A DNA stretch of 64,000 bases from HRBIN21 sp039630485 (GCA_039630485.1 JBCNUX010000002.1:9203-73202), one strand, 5' to 3'. Counted from the stretch's first letter, positions 49,723-58,127 are shown. The notes: generated by a model not told the origin, from the sequence alone. Translations and numbers: made by a program.

Positions 49723-50121
49723 TCAAAACACCTTACAGATGACTTCTCCGCCGATTCCCAACCGACGGGCTTCTGCGTCGGTCATAACACCACGGGACGT
49801 TGAAATGATAGCGATCCCCAGTCCATTGTAGACGTGTGGTAACTCCTCAACACCAGCGTAAATCCGGCGACCTGGTTTGCTGACTCGAACAACTTCTCGT
49901 AGTGCAGGTCGGCCATTCATGTACCGGAGCATCAGCCGGAGAGTACCCTGCTTGCCATCCTCGATGTACTCGTAGTCGCCGATGTAGCCCCGCTCTTTGA
50001 GGATGGCCGCGATTGCAATTTTCAGGCGGCTTGCAGGGCACTCCACTGTGCGATGCCGCGCTGCATATCCGTTCCGGATGCGCGTCAAGAAATCGCCAAT
50101 CGTGTCGCTAACAACAGCCAT
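49723..50121 (-). CDS. rpsH: 30S ribosomal protein S8
   Basis: The 132-residue protein starts VVSDTIGDFLTRIRNGYAARH and ends GIAIISTSRGVMTDAEARRLGIGGEVICKVF, the S8 pattern. It binds the central domain of 16S rRNA. It is in the order rpsN, rpsH, rplF. Confidence 0.97.
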   Translation of the reverse strand: MAVVSDTIGDFLTRIRNGYAARHRTVECPASRLKIAIAAILKERGYIGDYEYIEDGKQGTLRLMLRYMNGRPALREVVRVSKPGRRIYAGVEELPHVYNGLGIAIISTSRGVMTDAEARRLGIGGEVICKVF

Positions 50122-50131
50122 GGTGTTGTGG

Positions 50132-50401
50132 CTACCAGCTTGCCTTACGGACTCCAGGAATCTTACCCTCTAAAGCTAACTGCCGCAGGACAACACGGCA
50201 TAGGCCGAACTTGCGGTAGACAGCTCGCCCACGGCCTGTTACGAAACAGCGGTTCCGAAGGCGGACAGGAGAGGAATTCCGAGGTAGCTTGTGGAGTTCT
50301 TCCCACCGACCCTCGCGCTTGAGCTGCTCCCGAAGGGCAGCGTACTTTTGAACCAAGTGCCGACGCCTTTCGTTGCGTGCCATTACGCTGATCTTGGACA
50401 T
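50132..50401 (-). CDS. rpsN: 30S ribosomal protein S14, zinc-free long form
   Basis: The 89-residue protein has the long-form S14 pattern RNERRRHLVQKYAALREQLK and RNSSPVRLRNRCFVTGRGRAVYRKFGLCRVVLRQLALEGKIPGVRKASW. The zinc ribbon of the short form is absent (only two cysteines, no CxxC pairs). It is located at the head of the 30S subunit. It lies between rplE (5 nt) and rpsH. Confidence 0.96.
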   Translation of the reverse strand: MSKISVMARNERRRHLVQKYAALREQLKREGRWEELHKLPRNSSPVRLRNRCFVTGRGRAVYRKFGLCRVVLRQLALEGKIPGVRKASW

Positions 50402-50406
50402 GGTCT

Positions 50407-51030
50407 TCAGCTACGCTTTTGGAACGGGAAACCGAACTCGCTGAGCAGGGCATATGCTTCTTCATCCGTTGGTGCCGTTGTGACGAACGTAATGTCCATG
50501 CCGAGGATGTGGTTGACTTTGTCCACGTCAATCTCCGGAAAGATGATCTGCTCTTTGATGCCAACGGTATAGTTGCCACGCCCGTCGAAGCTTCGGTCGG
50601 GAAAACCACGAAAATCGCGGATGCGAGGGACAGCGATGTTGATGAAGCGATCCAAAAACTCGTACATCCGGGCATGCCGCAGAGTTACCATGCAGCCGAT
50701 CGGCATTCCAGCACGTAGCTTGAAGTTCGCGATGGATTTCCGAGCGTACGTAACTACTGGGCGCTGGCCAGCGATGAGCTCTAAGTGGTTGAAGGCTTCC
50801 TGAAGGATTCTGGTGTCCTGCGTAGCGCGTCCTACCCCCATGTTGATGACGATCTTCTCTAGCCTCGGCACCTGCATGACAGATCGGTAGCCGAAGCGCT
50901 TCATCAGAGTAGGTACGATGTGCTCCTTGTAGTACAGCCACAACCGTGGTGGGGGGACAGGACCAGTATACTCTTCCAGTCGGGGCCCTTCGGGTTTAAA
51001 CTCAATCACCTTCCGCTTCACACGTGCCAT
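50407..51030 (-). CDS. rplE: 50S ribosomal protein L5 with N-terminal extension
   Basis: The 207-residue protein has the L5 signatures FGYRSVMQVPRLEKIVINMGVG, RPVVTYARKSIANFKLRAGMPIG, FLDRFINIAVPRIRDFRGF and NYTVGIKEQIIFPEIDVDKV. About 25 residues precede the usual start (region of KPEGPRLEEYTGPVPPPRLW), making it longer than the typical 180. It contacts 5S rRNA and the P-site tRNA. It follows rplX by 9 nt. Confidence 0.96.
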   Translation of the reverse strand: MARVKRKVIEFKPEGPRLEEYTGPVPPPRLWLYYKEHIVPTLMKRFGYRSVMQVPRLEKIVINMGVGRATQDTRILQEAFNHLELIAGQRPVVTYARKSIANFKLRAGMPIGCMVTLRHARMYEFLDRFINIAVPRIRDFRGFPDRSFDGRGNYTVGIKEQIIFPEIDVDKVNHILGMDITFVTTAPTDEEAYALLSEFGFPFQKRS

Positions 51031-51039
51031 GGTCCTGCT

Positions 51040-51363
51040 CTACGGAATTTCCTCGCCTGTGGTCTTCGCTATTCGGACTCGAACGATTTTGCCATCGCGC
51101 TCCACTCGTCGGACGCTGACCCGTGTAGGGCGGCCATTGCTGTCTACCAACATGACGTTGGAGTAATGGATAGGCATTTCTTTGCTAATGATCCCGCCCT
51201 GCGGGTATCGTGGGCTAGGCCGTACGTGCTTTTTGCGCACGTTGACTCCCTCCACGAGGACTCGCATCTTTTTGGGGTAGACCGCTAGCACTTTGCCGAT
51301 TTTGCCTTTGTCGTTTCCGGCGATCACCATAACCGTGTCTCCCTGCTTGATCTTCAGTGCCAT
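51040..51363 (-). CDS. rplX: 50S ribosomal protein L24
   Basis: The 107-residue protein begins LKIKQGDTVMVIAGNDKGKIGKVLAVYPKKMRVLVEGVNVRKKHVRPS, the KOW motif and basic loop of L24, with PIHYSNVMLVDSNGRPTRV later. It starts 50S assembly and sits by the exit tunnel. It is between rplN (17 nt) and rplE. Confidence 0.97.
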   Translation of the reverse strand: MALKIKQGDTVMVIAGNDKGKIGKVLAVYPKKMRVLVEGVNVRKKHVRPSPRYPQGGIISKEMPIHYSNVMLVDSNGRPTRVSVRRVERDGKIVRVRIAKTTGEEIP

Positions 51364-51380
51364 GGTATGGTTTGCAGGCT

Positions 51381-51749
51381 TTAAACAACCTCCGGCGCTA
51401 GCGAGATAATCTTCATGAAGTTTTTCTCCCGCAGCTCTCGGGCCACGGGGCCAAAGACTCGGGTGCCCCGGGGCTCTCCTGCGGGAGTGAGGAGGACCAC
51501 GGCATTATCGTCAAAGCGCACATAGGTACCGTCCTTACGGCGGATTCCCTTGCGCGTACGCACAATGACGGCTTTGTGGACCTCCCCCTTTTTGACACCC
51601 GAGTGAGGAACAGCGGATTTGATGGACACAACGATCACATCTCCAACACTCCCGTAACGTCGGCTGCTGCCGCCGAGCACACGAATGCACCGTACAACCT
51701 TTGCACCGGAGTTGTCTGCCACAACCAGGTTGGATTCCTGCTGGATCAT
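51381..51749 (-). CDS. rplN: 50S ribosomal protein L14
   Basis: The 122-residue protein begins MIQQESNLVVADNSGAKVVRCIRVLGGS and has VPHSGVKKGEVHKAVIVRTRKG, YVRFDDNAVVLL and RGTRVFGPVARELREKNFMKIISLAPEVV, a full L14. The ATG at 51749 is chosen for normal length; it overlaps the rpsQ stop as ATGA. Confidence 0.98.
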   Translation of the reverse strand: MIQQESNLVVADNSGAKVVRCIRVLGGSSRRYGSVGDVIVVSIKSAVPHSGVKKGEVHKAVIVRTRKGIRRKDGTYVRFDDNAVVLLTPAGEPRGTRVFGPVARELREKNFMKIISLAPEVV

Positions 51750-52144
51750 AGCTCCTCCGCACTCAGCTGTTGGTGCGACCGCTGCAAGATCTCTACCAAC
51801 ATCCAGCGCTTTCTCCGGCTTAAGGGACGCCACTCAACGACTTTGACGAGGTCGCCGATTTGGCACCGATTGTGTTCGTCGTGAGCCATGACCTTTGTCG
51901 TCCGCTTGTAGGTCTTCTTGTAGAGCGGATGCATGACATCGCGCTCGATTGCGACGACAATGGTCTTATGTGCTTTGTTACTGACCACGCGTCCGATCAG
52001 AACTCTCCGCCTACCGTATCGCCTAGCCCGTGCGGGGGAGGGTTGGGCTACCTGTGGGTGTTCTTCACTGGGTACCGTCGGTTCGGGTGATTCTGCCGTG
52101 TGGAGTGCCTGTTCTTCCATGGCTGTGGCTTCTTCTTTGTTCAT
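51746..52144 (-). CDS. rpsQ: 30S ribosomal protein S17 with acidic N-terminal extension
   Basis: The core (from GRRRVLIGRVVSNKAHKTIVV to GDLVKVVEWRPLSRRKRWMLVEIL) is an ordinary S17 OB fold. About 43 residues precede it, rich in glutamate, proline and alanine and ending in a basic patch (RARRYGRRR), where most S17 proteins have only a few residues. The start is supported by the ATGA overlap with rpmC. The 132-residue protein is thus about 45 longer than usual. Confidence 0.95.
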   Translation of the reverse strand: MNKEEATAMEEQALHTAESPEPTVPSEEHPQVAQPSPARARRYGRRRVLIGRVVSNKAHKTIVVAIERDVMHPLYKKTYKRTTKVMAHDEHNRCQIGDLVKVVEWRPLSRRKRWMLVEILQRSHQQLSAEEL

Positions 52145-52344
52145 GTGCGAACCCCACGTTCGTGCAGGATGGTTTTAATACGTGCGATGTCTTTTCGCAG
52201 GGTCCGAAGGGCAGCGACATTTTCCAACTGCTTGAGGGCATGTTGGAAGCGGAGCGTCTGCAAGGTTCGCTCCGTTTCACGTAGTAATTGGCGGAGCTCT
52301 TCTGTGGTGAGCTGTCGAAGCTCTGCGGCTTTTCGGGGTTTCAT
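52141..52344 (-). CDS. rpmC: 50S ribosomal protein L29
   Basis: The 67-residue helical protein has the L29 pattern KAAELRQLTTEELRQLLRETERTLQTLRFQHALKQLENVAALRTLRKDIARIKTIL. It sits near the tunnel exit. It overlaps rplP and rpsQ by 4 nt at its two ends. Confidence 0.95.
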   Translation of the reverse strand: MKPRKAAELRQLTTEELRQLLRETERTLQTLRFQHALKQLENVAALRTLRKDIARIKTILHERGVRT

Positions 52345-52766
52345 GGTGCCGTTGCGAGCTCCAATCGTTCTACGACCTTCGTCTTGAGCGGTAGCTTGTG
52401 CGAAGCTAACCGCAGTGCTTCGTGGGCTGCTTCCCGAGAGACACCGTCTACCTCAAACAGAATCCGTCCCCGCTTGACGACAGCTACCCAGAGCTCGGGA
52501 CTCCCTTTACCACCGCCCATGCGGGTTTCCAAGGGTTTTTTCGTTACAGGCTTATCGGGGAAGACCCGAATCCAGATCTTCCCGCCTCGCTTTAGGTGGC
52601 GGCTGATGGCAATACGAGCGGCCTCCAACTGCTGGGCGGTTACCCAGCCTCCCTCAACGGCTTTCAATCCATAGGAGCCGAATGCTAGGGTGGCACCGCG
52701 GAAGCTCTTGCCGCGGACGCGCCCCCGCTGCGTTTTCCGGTACCGCGGTCGTCGTGGCATCAACAT
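52341..52766 (-). CDS. rplP: 50S ribosomal protein L16
   Basis: The 141-residue protein begins MLMPRRPRYRKTQRGRVRG and has FGSYGLKAVEGGWVTAQQLEAARIAISRHLKRGGKIWIRVFPDKP and TRMGGGKGSPELWVAVVKRGRILFEVDGV, all L16. It organises the A site of the 50S subunit. It starts 3 nt after rpsC; a methionine two codons later is an alternative. Confidence 0.97.
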   Translation of the reverse strand: MLMPRRPRYRKTQRGRVRGKSFRGATLAFGSYGLKAVEGGWVTAQQLEAARIAISRHLKRGGKIWIRVFPDKPVTKKPLETRMGGGKGSPELWVAVVKRGRILFEVDGVSREAAHEALRLASHKLPLKTKVVERLELATAP

Positions 52767-52769
52767 GGC

Positions 52770-53426
52770 TTAGCTCCCTCGCTCACGAGCTGAGCGGCGC
52801 TGTAAGACTTCTCCACGGCAAATCCATACTTTGACGCCGATAGTGCCGTAAATCGTGTAAGCAGTAGCAAACCCATAGTCAATGTCAGCTCGTAGTGTCT
52901 GAAGGGGCACACGGCCTTCCAGGTACTGTTCTCTTCGCGACATCTCAGCACCACCGAGACGGCCTGAGCACTTGATACGGATACCTTCGGCACCCATGCG
53001 CATAGCGGCTGCAACAGCTTGTTTCATAGCTCTGCGGAAAGAGATCCGGTTCTCAATCTGCTGTGCAATGTTCTCTGCCACTAGCTGGGCATCAAGTTCC
53101 GGACGCTTGATCTCCGAAATGCGGACTCGGACCTCTTTCCCACCTGTCAAATGCCGCAGTTCTTCCTCAAGCTGGGCAATGTCCTTACCTGAGCGCCCAA
53201 TGATGACGCCTGGGCGGGAGCTTTGGATTGTAATCGTAATCGCCTTGCCACTGCGTTCGATCACAATCCGTGAGACACCAGCATGTTTGAGGCGCTGCTT
53301 GAGGTAAGAGCGGAGTCGAATGTCTTCGTGGAGCTTCTCTGCGAAGTTCTTCTCGTCGAACCAGTAGGCGTCCCACTCTCGGGTAATCCCGAGCCGGAAT
53401 CCAATGGGATGGACTTTCTGTCCCAC
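52770..53426 (-). CDS. rpsC: 30S ribosomal protein S3
   Basis: The 218-residue protein starts MGQKVHPIGFRLGITREWDAYWF and has the KH domain ITIQSSRPGVIIGRSGKDIAQLEEEL and the C-domain RRAMKQAVAAAMRMGAEGIRIKCSGRLGGAEMSRREQYLEGRVPLQTLRADIDYGFATAYTIYGTIGVKVWI, though cited in parts here. It forms the mRNA entry site. It is 2 nt after rplV. Confidence 0.97.
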   Translation of the reverse strand: MGQKVHPIGFRLGITREWDAYWFDEKNFAEKLHEDIRLRSYLKQRLKHAGVSRIVIERSGKAITITIQSSRPGVIIGRSGKDIAQLEEELRHLTGGKEVRVRISEIKRPELDAQLVAENIAQQIENRISFRRAMKQAVAAAMRMGAEGIRIKCSGRLGGAEMSRREQYLEGRVPLQTLRADIDYGFATAYTIYGTIGVKVWICRGEVLQRRSARERGS

Positions 53427-53428
53427 GG

Positions 53429-53812
53429 CTACGACCGCTGTGTTACTGAGACATCCTTGAGGAGCTTCACGACGAGAGTTAGATGATTCGTCCGCCGGCG
53501 AATCCAGTATGCTCGGCCCATGGGTGCGGGGAGGATGCGCTTGAACATTGGGCCTGAGTCGACATATGCTCGAGTGATGACTACATCGGCGGGATCGATA
53601 GAGACGTTGTCCTGTTGGGCGGCGAGGTTTGCTAAGGCTGACCGTAGGGCCTTCTCAGCATATCGAGCCGCACGCTTCGGGGAGAGGCGTAGCAAGCTCA
53701 GCGCTTCTGCAGCGGTTTTGTATCGAATCATGTCCACAACAAGCCGCATCTTCCGCGGTGAGCAGCGAAGATATCGAGCTACGGCACGTGCTTCCATGGC
53801 CATGTTCCTCAC
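53429..53812 (-). CDS. rplV: 50S ribosomal protein L22
   Basis: The 127-residue protein has ARAVARYLRCSPRKMRLVVDMIR, ALSLLRLSPKRAARYAEKAL and GPMFKRILPAPMGRAYWIRRRTNHLTLVV, including the long beta-hairpin that reaches into the exit tunnel. Three methionines lie within the first six residues, so the start is at 53812 or up to 15 nt later; 53812 gives an ATGA overlap with rpsS. Confidence 0.96.
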   Translation of the reverse strand: MRNMAMEARAVARYLRCSPRKMRLVVDMIRYKTAAEALSLLRLSPKRAARYAEKALRSALANLAAQQDNVSIDPADVVITRAYVDSGPMFKRILPAPMGRAYWIRRRTNHLTLVVKLLKDVSVTQRS

Positions 53813-54099
53813 TTGCGGGTAGCCGTTCGCTGTTCCTTTCGGTGGCCAGAGTGGCCACGGTAGGTTCGGGTCGGCGCAAATTCTCCTAACCGATGGCCAA
53901 CCATGTTCTCCGTTACGTAGACGGGGATGAACTTATTGCCGTTGTGCACGGCGAAGGTATGCCCTACGAACTCTGGGAGGATCATCGAAGCACGGGACCA
54001 TGTCTTGATGACGCGCTTCTCCCCAGAGGCGTTGAGTTGGTGGACTTTCTTGAGGAGTTTGGGATGAACGTATGGCCCTTTCTTCAGCGAGCGTGCCAT
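53809..54099 (-). CDS. rpsS: 30S ribosomal protein S19
   Basis: The 96-residue protein begins MARSLKKGPYVHPKLLKKV and has TWSRASMILPEFVGHTFAVHNGNKFIPVYVTENMVGHRLGEFAPTRTY, the S19 signature. It lies in the head of the 30S subunit with S13. It is between rplB (3 nt) and rplV. Confidence 0.97.
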   Translation of the reverse strand: MARSLKKGPYVHPKLLKKVHQLNASGEKRVIKTWSRASMILPEFVGHTFAVHNGNKFIPVYVTENMVGHRLGEFAPTRTYRGHSGHRKEQRTATRK

Positions 54100-54102
54100 G
54101 GC

Positions 54103-54936
54103 TTACTTGCGCCGCCGCAAGATGTACTTGTCCGACTGCTTGTTCTTCTTTCGGGTCTTGAGGCCCTTCGCCAACTGGCCCCAAGGGGATTCAGGGTGTT
54201 GACGGCCGCCACCAGACTTGGAGCGCCCTTCGCCTCCACCATTCGGGTGGTCTACTGGGTTCATAGCGATCCCTCTAGTCTGCGGGCGGACCCCAAGCCA
54301 GCGCAGGCGACCGGCTTTGCCGTACGAGATGTTCTCGTGGTCGGGATTGCTAACTTGTCCAATTGTCGCCATGCAGCGGGAGAGAATCTGCCGCATCTCC
54401 CCGGAGGGGAGCTTGACGATGGCGTACTTACCTTCACACCCCATCAGCTGAGCGGCGGTTCCAGCGCTCCGAACCAGCTGCCCGCCCTTGCCGGGCTTGA
54501 GCTCTATGTTGTGAATTAGTGTCCCAGGGGGGATTCGGTAGAGTGGGAGGGCATTCCCAACCTTAATCTCGGCCTGAGGGCCGGACTCTATCGTATCGCC
54601 CACTTTGAGCCCATCGGGGGCAAGGATATAGCGATGTTCTCCGTCTTCGTACTGGACTAAAGCAATTCGCGCCGAGCGGTTAGGGTCATACTCGATGGTA
54701 ATGACTCGGGCTGGGATCCCAATCTTGTTCCGCTTGAAGTCAATGATGCGGTAGCGTCGCTTGTGGCGGCCACCACGGTGACGAGAAGTGATACGCCCCA
54801 AGTTGTTCCGCCCGCCCGTGCTTTTGAGGGGTTGCAAGAGGGGCTTGAAGGGACGGTCGGTGGTGAGCTCTTCGAAGGTACTCACTGAATAGAAGCGCGT
54901 ACCTGGTGTGATAGGTTTCAAGACTCGAATTCCCAT
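54103..54936 (-). CDS. rplB: 50S ribosomal protein L2
   Basis: The 277-residue protein has KSTGGRNNLGRITSRHRGGRHKRRYR, the SH3-like domain with GTLIHNIELKPGKGGQLVRSAG, and the C-terminal GVRPQTRGIAMNPVDHPNGGGEGRS, whose histidine lies near the peptidyl transferase centre. Length is normal. It follows rplW by 11 nt. Confidence 0.98.
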   Translation of the reverse strand: MGIRVLKPITPGTRFYSVSTFEELTTDRPFKPLLQPLKSTGGRNNLGRITSRHRGGRHKRRYRIIDFKRNKIGIPARVITIEYDPNRSARIALVQYEDGEHRYILAPDGLKVGDTIESGPQAEIKVGNALPLYRIPPGTLIHNIELKPGKGGQLVRSAGTAAQLMGCEGKYAIVKLPSGEMRQILSRCMATIGQVSNPDHENISYGKAGRLRWLGVRPQTRGIAMNPVDHPNGGGEGRSKSGGGRQHPESPWGQLAKGLKTRKKNKQSDKYILRRRK

Positions 54937-54947
54937 GGTTCCTGGAC

Positions 54948-55262
54948 CTACGTAGTGCTCTCTGCCTGCGTTGGTTGACCTTCGACGAGGTCAATGTGGT
55001 AGCCCTCCCGGAGAGTCACATACGCTTTCTTCCGGTCGGGGAGACGGCCTTCGATACGATGGCCGCGGATGAAGCGAACACGTCGTTTCCCCTTGATACG
55101 GACAGTCCGGACACTTTCGACCTTGACCTCGAAGAGCTGCTCTATGGCCTGCTTGATTTGTAGCTTGTTAGCCTTCGGATCAACCTCAAAGACATACTGA
55201 CGCTGCGCTTGGAGCTTGAGGGCCTTCTCTGTAATGATGGGGCGCTTAAGAATGTTCCACAT
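54948..55262 (-). CDS. rplW: 50S ribosomal protein L23
   Basis: The 104-residue protein has the L23 stretches LKRPIITEKALKLQAQRQYVFEVDPKANKLQIKQAIEQLFEVKVESVRT and a basic loop with KGKRRVRFIRG. It forms the docking site for trigger factor and SRP at the tunnel exit. It overlaps the end of rplD by 17 nt. Confidence 0.96.
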   Translation of the reverse strand: MWNILKRPIITEKALKLQAQRQYVFEVDPKANKLQIKQAIEQLFEVKVESVRTVRIKGKRRVRFIRGHRIEGRLPDRKKAYVTLREGYHIDLVEGQPTQAESTT

Positions 55263-55896
55263 GGCTGTACTCCTCGCCGAAGGAGGCTACCAATGGTTCA
55301 ATGGCACCACGGAAGAGCAGTAACTTCTGATGTGCCAGGAGATGATAGGCCGAGGCCTGTGGGGCCAGCATCGTCGTCACTAGCGGGAGATTGCGGGCCG
55401 AGTAGACAATTGTTTCATCGACCTGGGGCAAGAGGATCAGGGTCTTTGCCCTGTCTAGCTGCAGGTTACGGAGCACCTCTACCATCAGCTTTGTCTTGAT
55501 CTGCTCCAGAGTGAAGTCCTGTACTACGATGAGGTTCCCCTCGCGAGCTCGGAGAGAGAGTGCAGATTTACGGGCTAGTCGCTTGACTTTCTTGGGAAGC
55601 TCGAGGGTGTAGTCACGGGGCCGAGGGCCATGCACTTTCCCTCCACCGACCCAGAGGGGAGAGCGGACGGAGCCGTGGCGAGCCCGTCCGGTGCCTTTCT
55701 GACGCCATGGCTTCCGGCCGCCGCCGCGCACTTCTGCGCGAGTCTTGACTTTGTGGGTTCCCTGGCGGTGGTTGGCTAAGAACGCCCGGACAGCTAAGTA
55801 GAGGGCATGCTCATGTGGCTCAATCCCGAAGATGCTGTCAGGCAATTCCACTTGCCCGATGACGGTCCCACTCTTGTCCCATAGATCCACAACCAT
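55246..55896 (-). CDS. rplD: 50S ribosomal protein L4
   Basis: The 216-residue protein has GTHKVKTRAEVRGGGRKPWRQKGTGRARHGSVRSPLWVGGGKVHGP, the tunnel-lining loop of L4, and LPKKVKRLARKSALSLRA. In E. coli, L4 also represses its own operon; no such site is visible here. The ATG at 55896, 4 nt after rplC, is chosen over an upstream frame to 55983 that lies inside rplC. Confidence 0.97.
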   Translation of the reverse strand: MVVDLWDKSGTVIGQVELPDSIFGIEPHEHALYLAVRAFLANHRQGTHKVKTRAEVRGGGRKPWRQKGTGRARHGSVRSPLWVGGGKVHGPRPRDYTLELPKKVKRLARKSALSLRAREGNLIVVQDFTLEQIKTKLMVEVLRNLQLDRAKTLILLPQVDETIVYSARNLPLVTTMLAPQASAYHLLAHQKLLLFRGAIEPLVASFGEEYSHVEHS

Positions 55897-55900
55897 GGCG

Positions 55901-56524
55901 TTAAAGCTTGACGATTTCCACCAATCCGTTAACCGGCCCAGGGACAGCCCCTTTGACAAGGAGCAAGTTGTGTTCGGGGACAACTTTGAGAACTTCCAGG
56001 TTCCGGATCGTTATCCGCTGGTTCCCCATGCGACCTGCCATTCGAAGTCCCTTGAGGACTCGGGAGGGGAAAGAAGAGGAGCCGATCGAGCCTGGGGCGC
56101 GTTCGCGATTATGCTGTCCGTGAGTCGCCATGCCGACACCACCGAAGCCATGTCGCTTGACAACGCCCTGGAAGCCTCGGCCTTTGCTGTAGCCCGATAC
56201 CTTGACCTTATCGCCCGGGGCAAACTGTTCGACTGTGAGGAGTTGACCTATGCGGTAAGAGCTGATCGGGATGCGGAACTCCTTGAGGTATCGGACCGGG
56301 TCTACTCCCGACCGAGAGAAGAGTCCCTGCAGTGGTTTTGTGAGCTTACGCCTTGGAAGAGATTCAAAACCCAGTTGGACAGCTTCGTAACCATCGCGCT
56401 CGCGAGTTCGTAGCAGAACGACGGGGCAAGGCCCCGCTTCTATGACGGTACATGCCACGACGCGCCCATTAGGGAGCGCCGTCTGGGTCATGCCGAGCTT
56501 CTTGCCAAGTAGTATGCCCGTCAT
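55901..56524 (-). CDS. rplC: 50S ribosomal protein L3
   Basis: The 207-residue protein begins GILLGKKLGMTQTALPNGRVV and has KVSGYSKGRGFQGVVKRHGFGG, THGQHNRERAPGSIGSSSFPSRVLKGLRMAGRMGNQRITIRNLEVLKV, cited in parts. It folds near the peptidyl transferase centre. It is 3 nt after rpsJ. Confidence 0.98.
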   Translation of the reverse strand: MTGILLGKKLGMTQTALPNGRVVACTVIEAGPCPVVLLRTRERDGYEAVQLGFESLPRRKLTKPLQGLFSRSGVDPVRYLKEFRIPISSYRIGQLLTVEQFAPGDKVKVSGYSKGRGFQGVVKRHGFGGVGMATHGQHNRERAPGSIGSSSFPSRVLKGLRMAGRMGNQRITIRNLEVLKVVPEHNLLLVKGAVPGPVNGLVEIVKL

Positions 56525-56527
56525 TGT

Positions 56528-56830
56528 CTACACCTTGACCTCTACATCAACACCAGCGGGCAGTTCGAGTCGCATAAGGGCTTCAACAGTGCGAGGGGAG
56601 GCGTTATAGATGTCAATCAGGCGCTTGTGGATACGGATCTCAAACTGCTCCTGGGATTCCTTGTCTATGTGAGGAGAGCGGTTGACACTGAAGAGCGTAC
56701 GCTCGGTTGGGAGCGGAATGGGACCGGAGACGACAGCCCCCGTCTGTTTCACCGTTCGGACGATGCGCTCAGCAGAGCGCTCAATCAGAACGTGGTCATA
56801 CGATTTCAGCTTAATACGAATCCGCTCCAT
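56528..56830 (-). CDS. rpsJ: 30S ribosomal protein S10
   Basis: The 100-residue protein has RIKLKSYDHVLIERSAERIVRTVKQTGAVVSGPIPLPTER and the ending DIYNASPRTVEALMRLELPAGVDVEVKV, a full S10. It also serves as NusE in rRNA antitermination. It is the first gene of the S10 cluster, separated from tuf by 88 nt that contain a hairpin. Confidence 0.97.
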   Translation of the reverse strand: MERIRIKLKSYDHVLIERSAERIVRTVKQTGAVVSGPIPLPTERTLFSVNRSPHIDKESQEQFEIRIHKRLIDIYNASPRTVEALMRLELPAGVDVEVKV

Positions 56831-56873
56831 CCTCTGCTGTACATGGGATAGGTTGCACTCGCAAATGAGATAC

Positions 56874-56904
56874 AGCGGGGGCAGCAGATAGAGCCACCCC
56901 CGCT
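56874..56904 (-). terminator. Hairpin between tuf and rpsJ
   Basis: AGCGGGGG and CCCCCGCT form an 8-bp GC-rich stem with a 15-nt loop just after the tuf stop. No T run follows, so it may be an RNA processing or attenuation structure rather than a simple terminator. Confidence 0.4.
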
Positions 56905-56918
56905 ACGTGAACGTGGTT

Positions 56919-58127
56919 CTACTCTACGATCTTCGTTACTACGCCAGCACCAACCGTGCGGCCACCTTCACGAATCGCGAACCGTAGCCCCTCCTCCATG
57001 GCTACGGGGCTAATGAGTTCGATCTGCATACCGTCAACATTGTCACCAGGCATGACCATCTCTACCCCTGGTGGGAGATTGATGGTCCCGGTGACATCAG
57101 TGGTTCGGAAGTAGAACTGAGGACGGTAGCCGCTGAAGAAGGGGGTATGCCGTCCTCCCTCTTCCTTTGTGAGCACGTAGACTTGGGCATGGAACTTGTG
57201 GTGTGGAGTGATAGAGCCTGGTTTGGCGACAACCATTCCCCGTTCAACTTCATCCTTATCTACCCCGCGGAGGAGTAGCCCAACGTTATCTCCGGCCTGT
57301 CCTTCATCCAGGATCTTCCGGAACATCTCAATACCGGTGACCACAGTCTTCTTGTGCATTCCGAAGCCGATGACCTCTACCTCGTCGTTAAGACGTACGA
57401 CGCCACGTTCAATCCGACCGGTCACGACAGTTCCACGACCAGTGATGGAGAAGACATCCTCTATCGGCATCAGGAAGGGCTTGTCAATCTCCCGTTGTGG
57501 GAGAGGAATGTAGTTATCCACGGCGTCCATCAGCTCCCAGATGCACTGAAACCGAGGATCGTCCACCGTTGTGTTTGGATCTAACCCGGCTTCCATCGCC
57601 TTCAGTGCGGAGCCACGAATGACAGGGATTTCGTCGCCTGGGAAGCCGTATTTGCTCAGCAGTTCCCGAACCTCTAGCTCCACAAGGTCGATGAGCTCAG
57701 GATCTGCAGCATCGACTTTGTTCAGGAAGACCACAATCGCAGGAACACCAACCTGGCGTGCGAGCAAGATGTGCTCTCGTGTCTGGGGCATGGGGCCGTC
57801 AGTAGCCGCCACAACGAGGATAGCCCCATCCATCTGAGCGGCCCCGGTGATCATGTTCTTGATGTAGTCTGCATGTCCTGGGCAGTCCACATGCGCATAG
57901 TGGCGCTTTTCTGTCTGGTATTCTACGTGGGCAGTGTTGATCGTAATTCCCCGCATGCGCTCCTCGGGGGCGTTGTCAATCGACTCAAACGTTCGCGGCT
58001 GTGATAACCCTTTCTTCGCCAGTGCCATCGTGATGGCAGCGGTCAGGGTCGTCTTTCCATGGTCAACATGACCAATGGTCCCGATGTTAACGTGTGGCTT
58101 CGTACGCTCAAATCGCTCCTTCGCCAT
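56919..58127 (-). CDS. tuf: Translation elongation factor EF-Tu
   Basis: The 402-residue GTPase delivers aminoacyl-tRNA to the ribosome. The G domain has GHVDHGKTTLTAAIT, the switch I RGITINTAHVEYQT, DCPGHADYIKNMITGAAQMDGAILV and FLNKVDAADPE; domains 2 and 3 have VFSITGRGTVVTGRIERGVV and RPQFYFRTTDVTGTINLP, all in normal positions. A TTGGTATACCAA palindrome ends at the start codon, though such palindromes are expected by chance. It lies between the second EF-G gene (34 nt) and rpsJ. Confidence 0.98.
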   Translation of the reverse strand: MAKERFERTKPHVNIGTIGHVDHGKTTLTAAITMALAKKGLSQPRTFESIDNAPEERMRGITINTAHVEYQTEKRHYAHVDCPGHADYIKNMITGAAQMDGAILVVAATDGPMPQTREHILLARQVGVPAIVVFLNKVDAADPELIDLVELEVRELLSKYGFPGDEIPVIRGSALKAMEAGLDPNTTVDDPRFQCIWELMDAVDNYIPLPQREIDKPFLMPIEDVFSITGRGTVVTGRIERGVVRLNDEVEVIGFGMHKKTVVTGIEMFRKILDEGQAGDNVGLLLRGVDKDEVERGMVVAKPGSITPHHKFHAQVYVLTKEEGGRHTPFFSGYRPQFYFRTTDVTGTINLPPGVEMVMPGDNVDGMQIELISPVAMEEGLRFAIREGGRTVGAGVVTKIVE

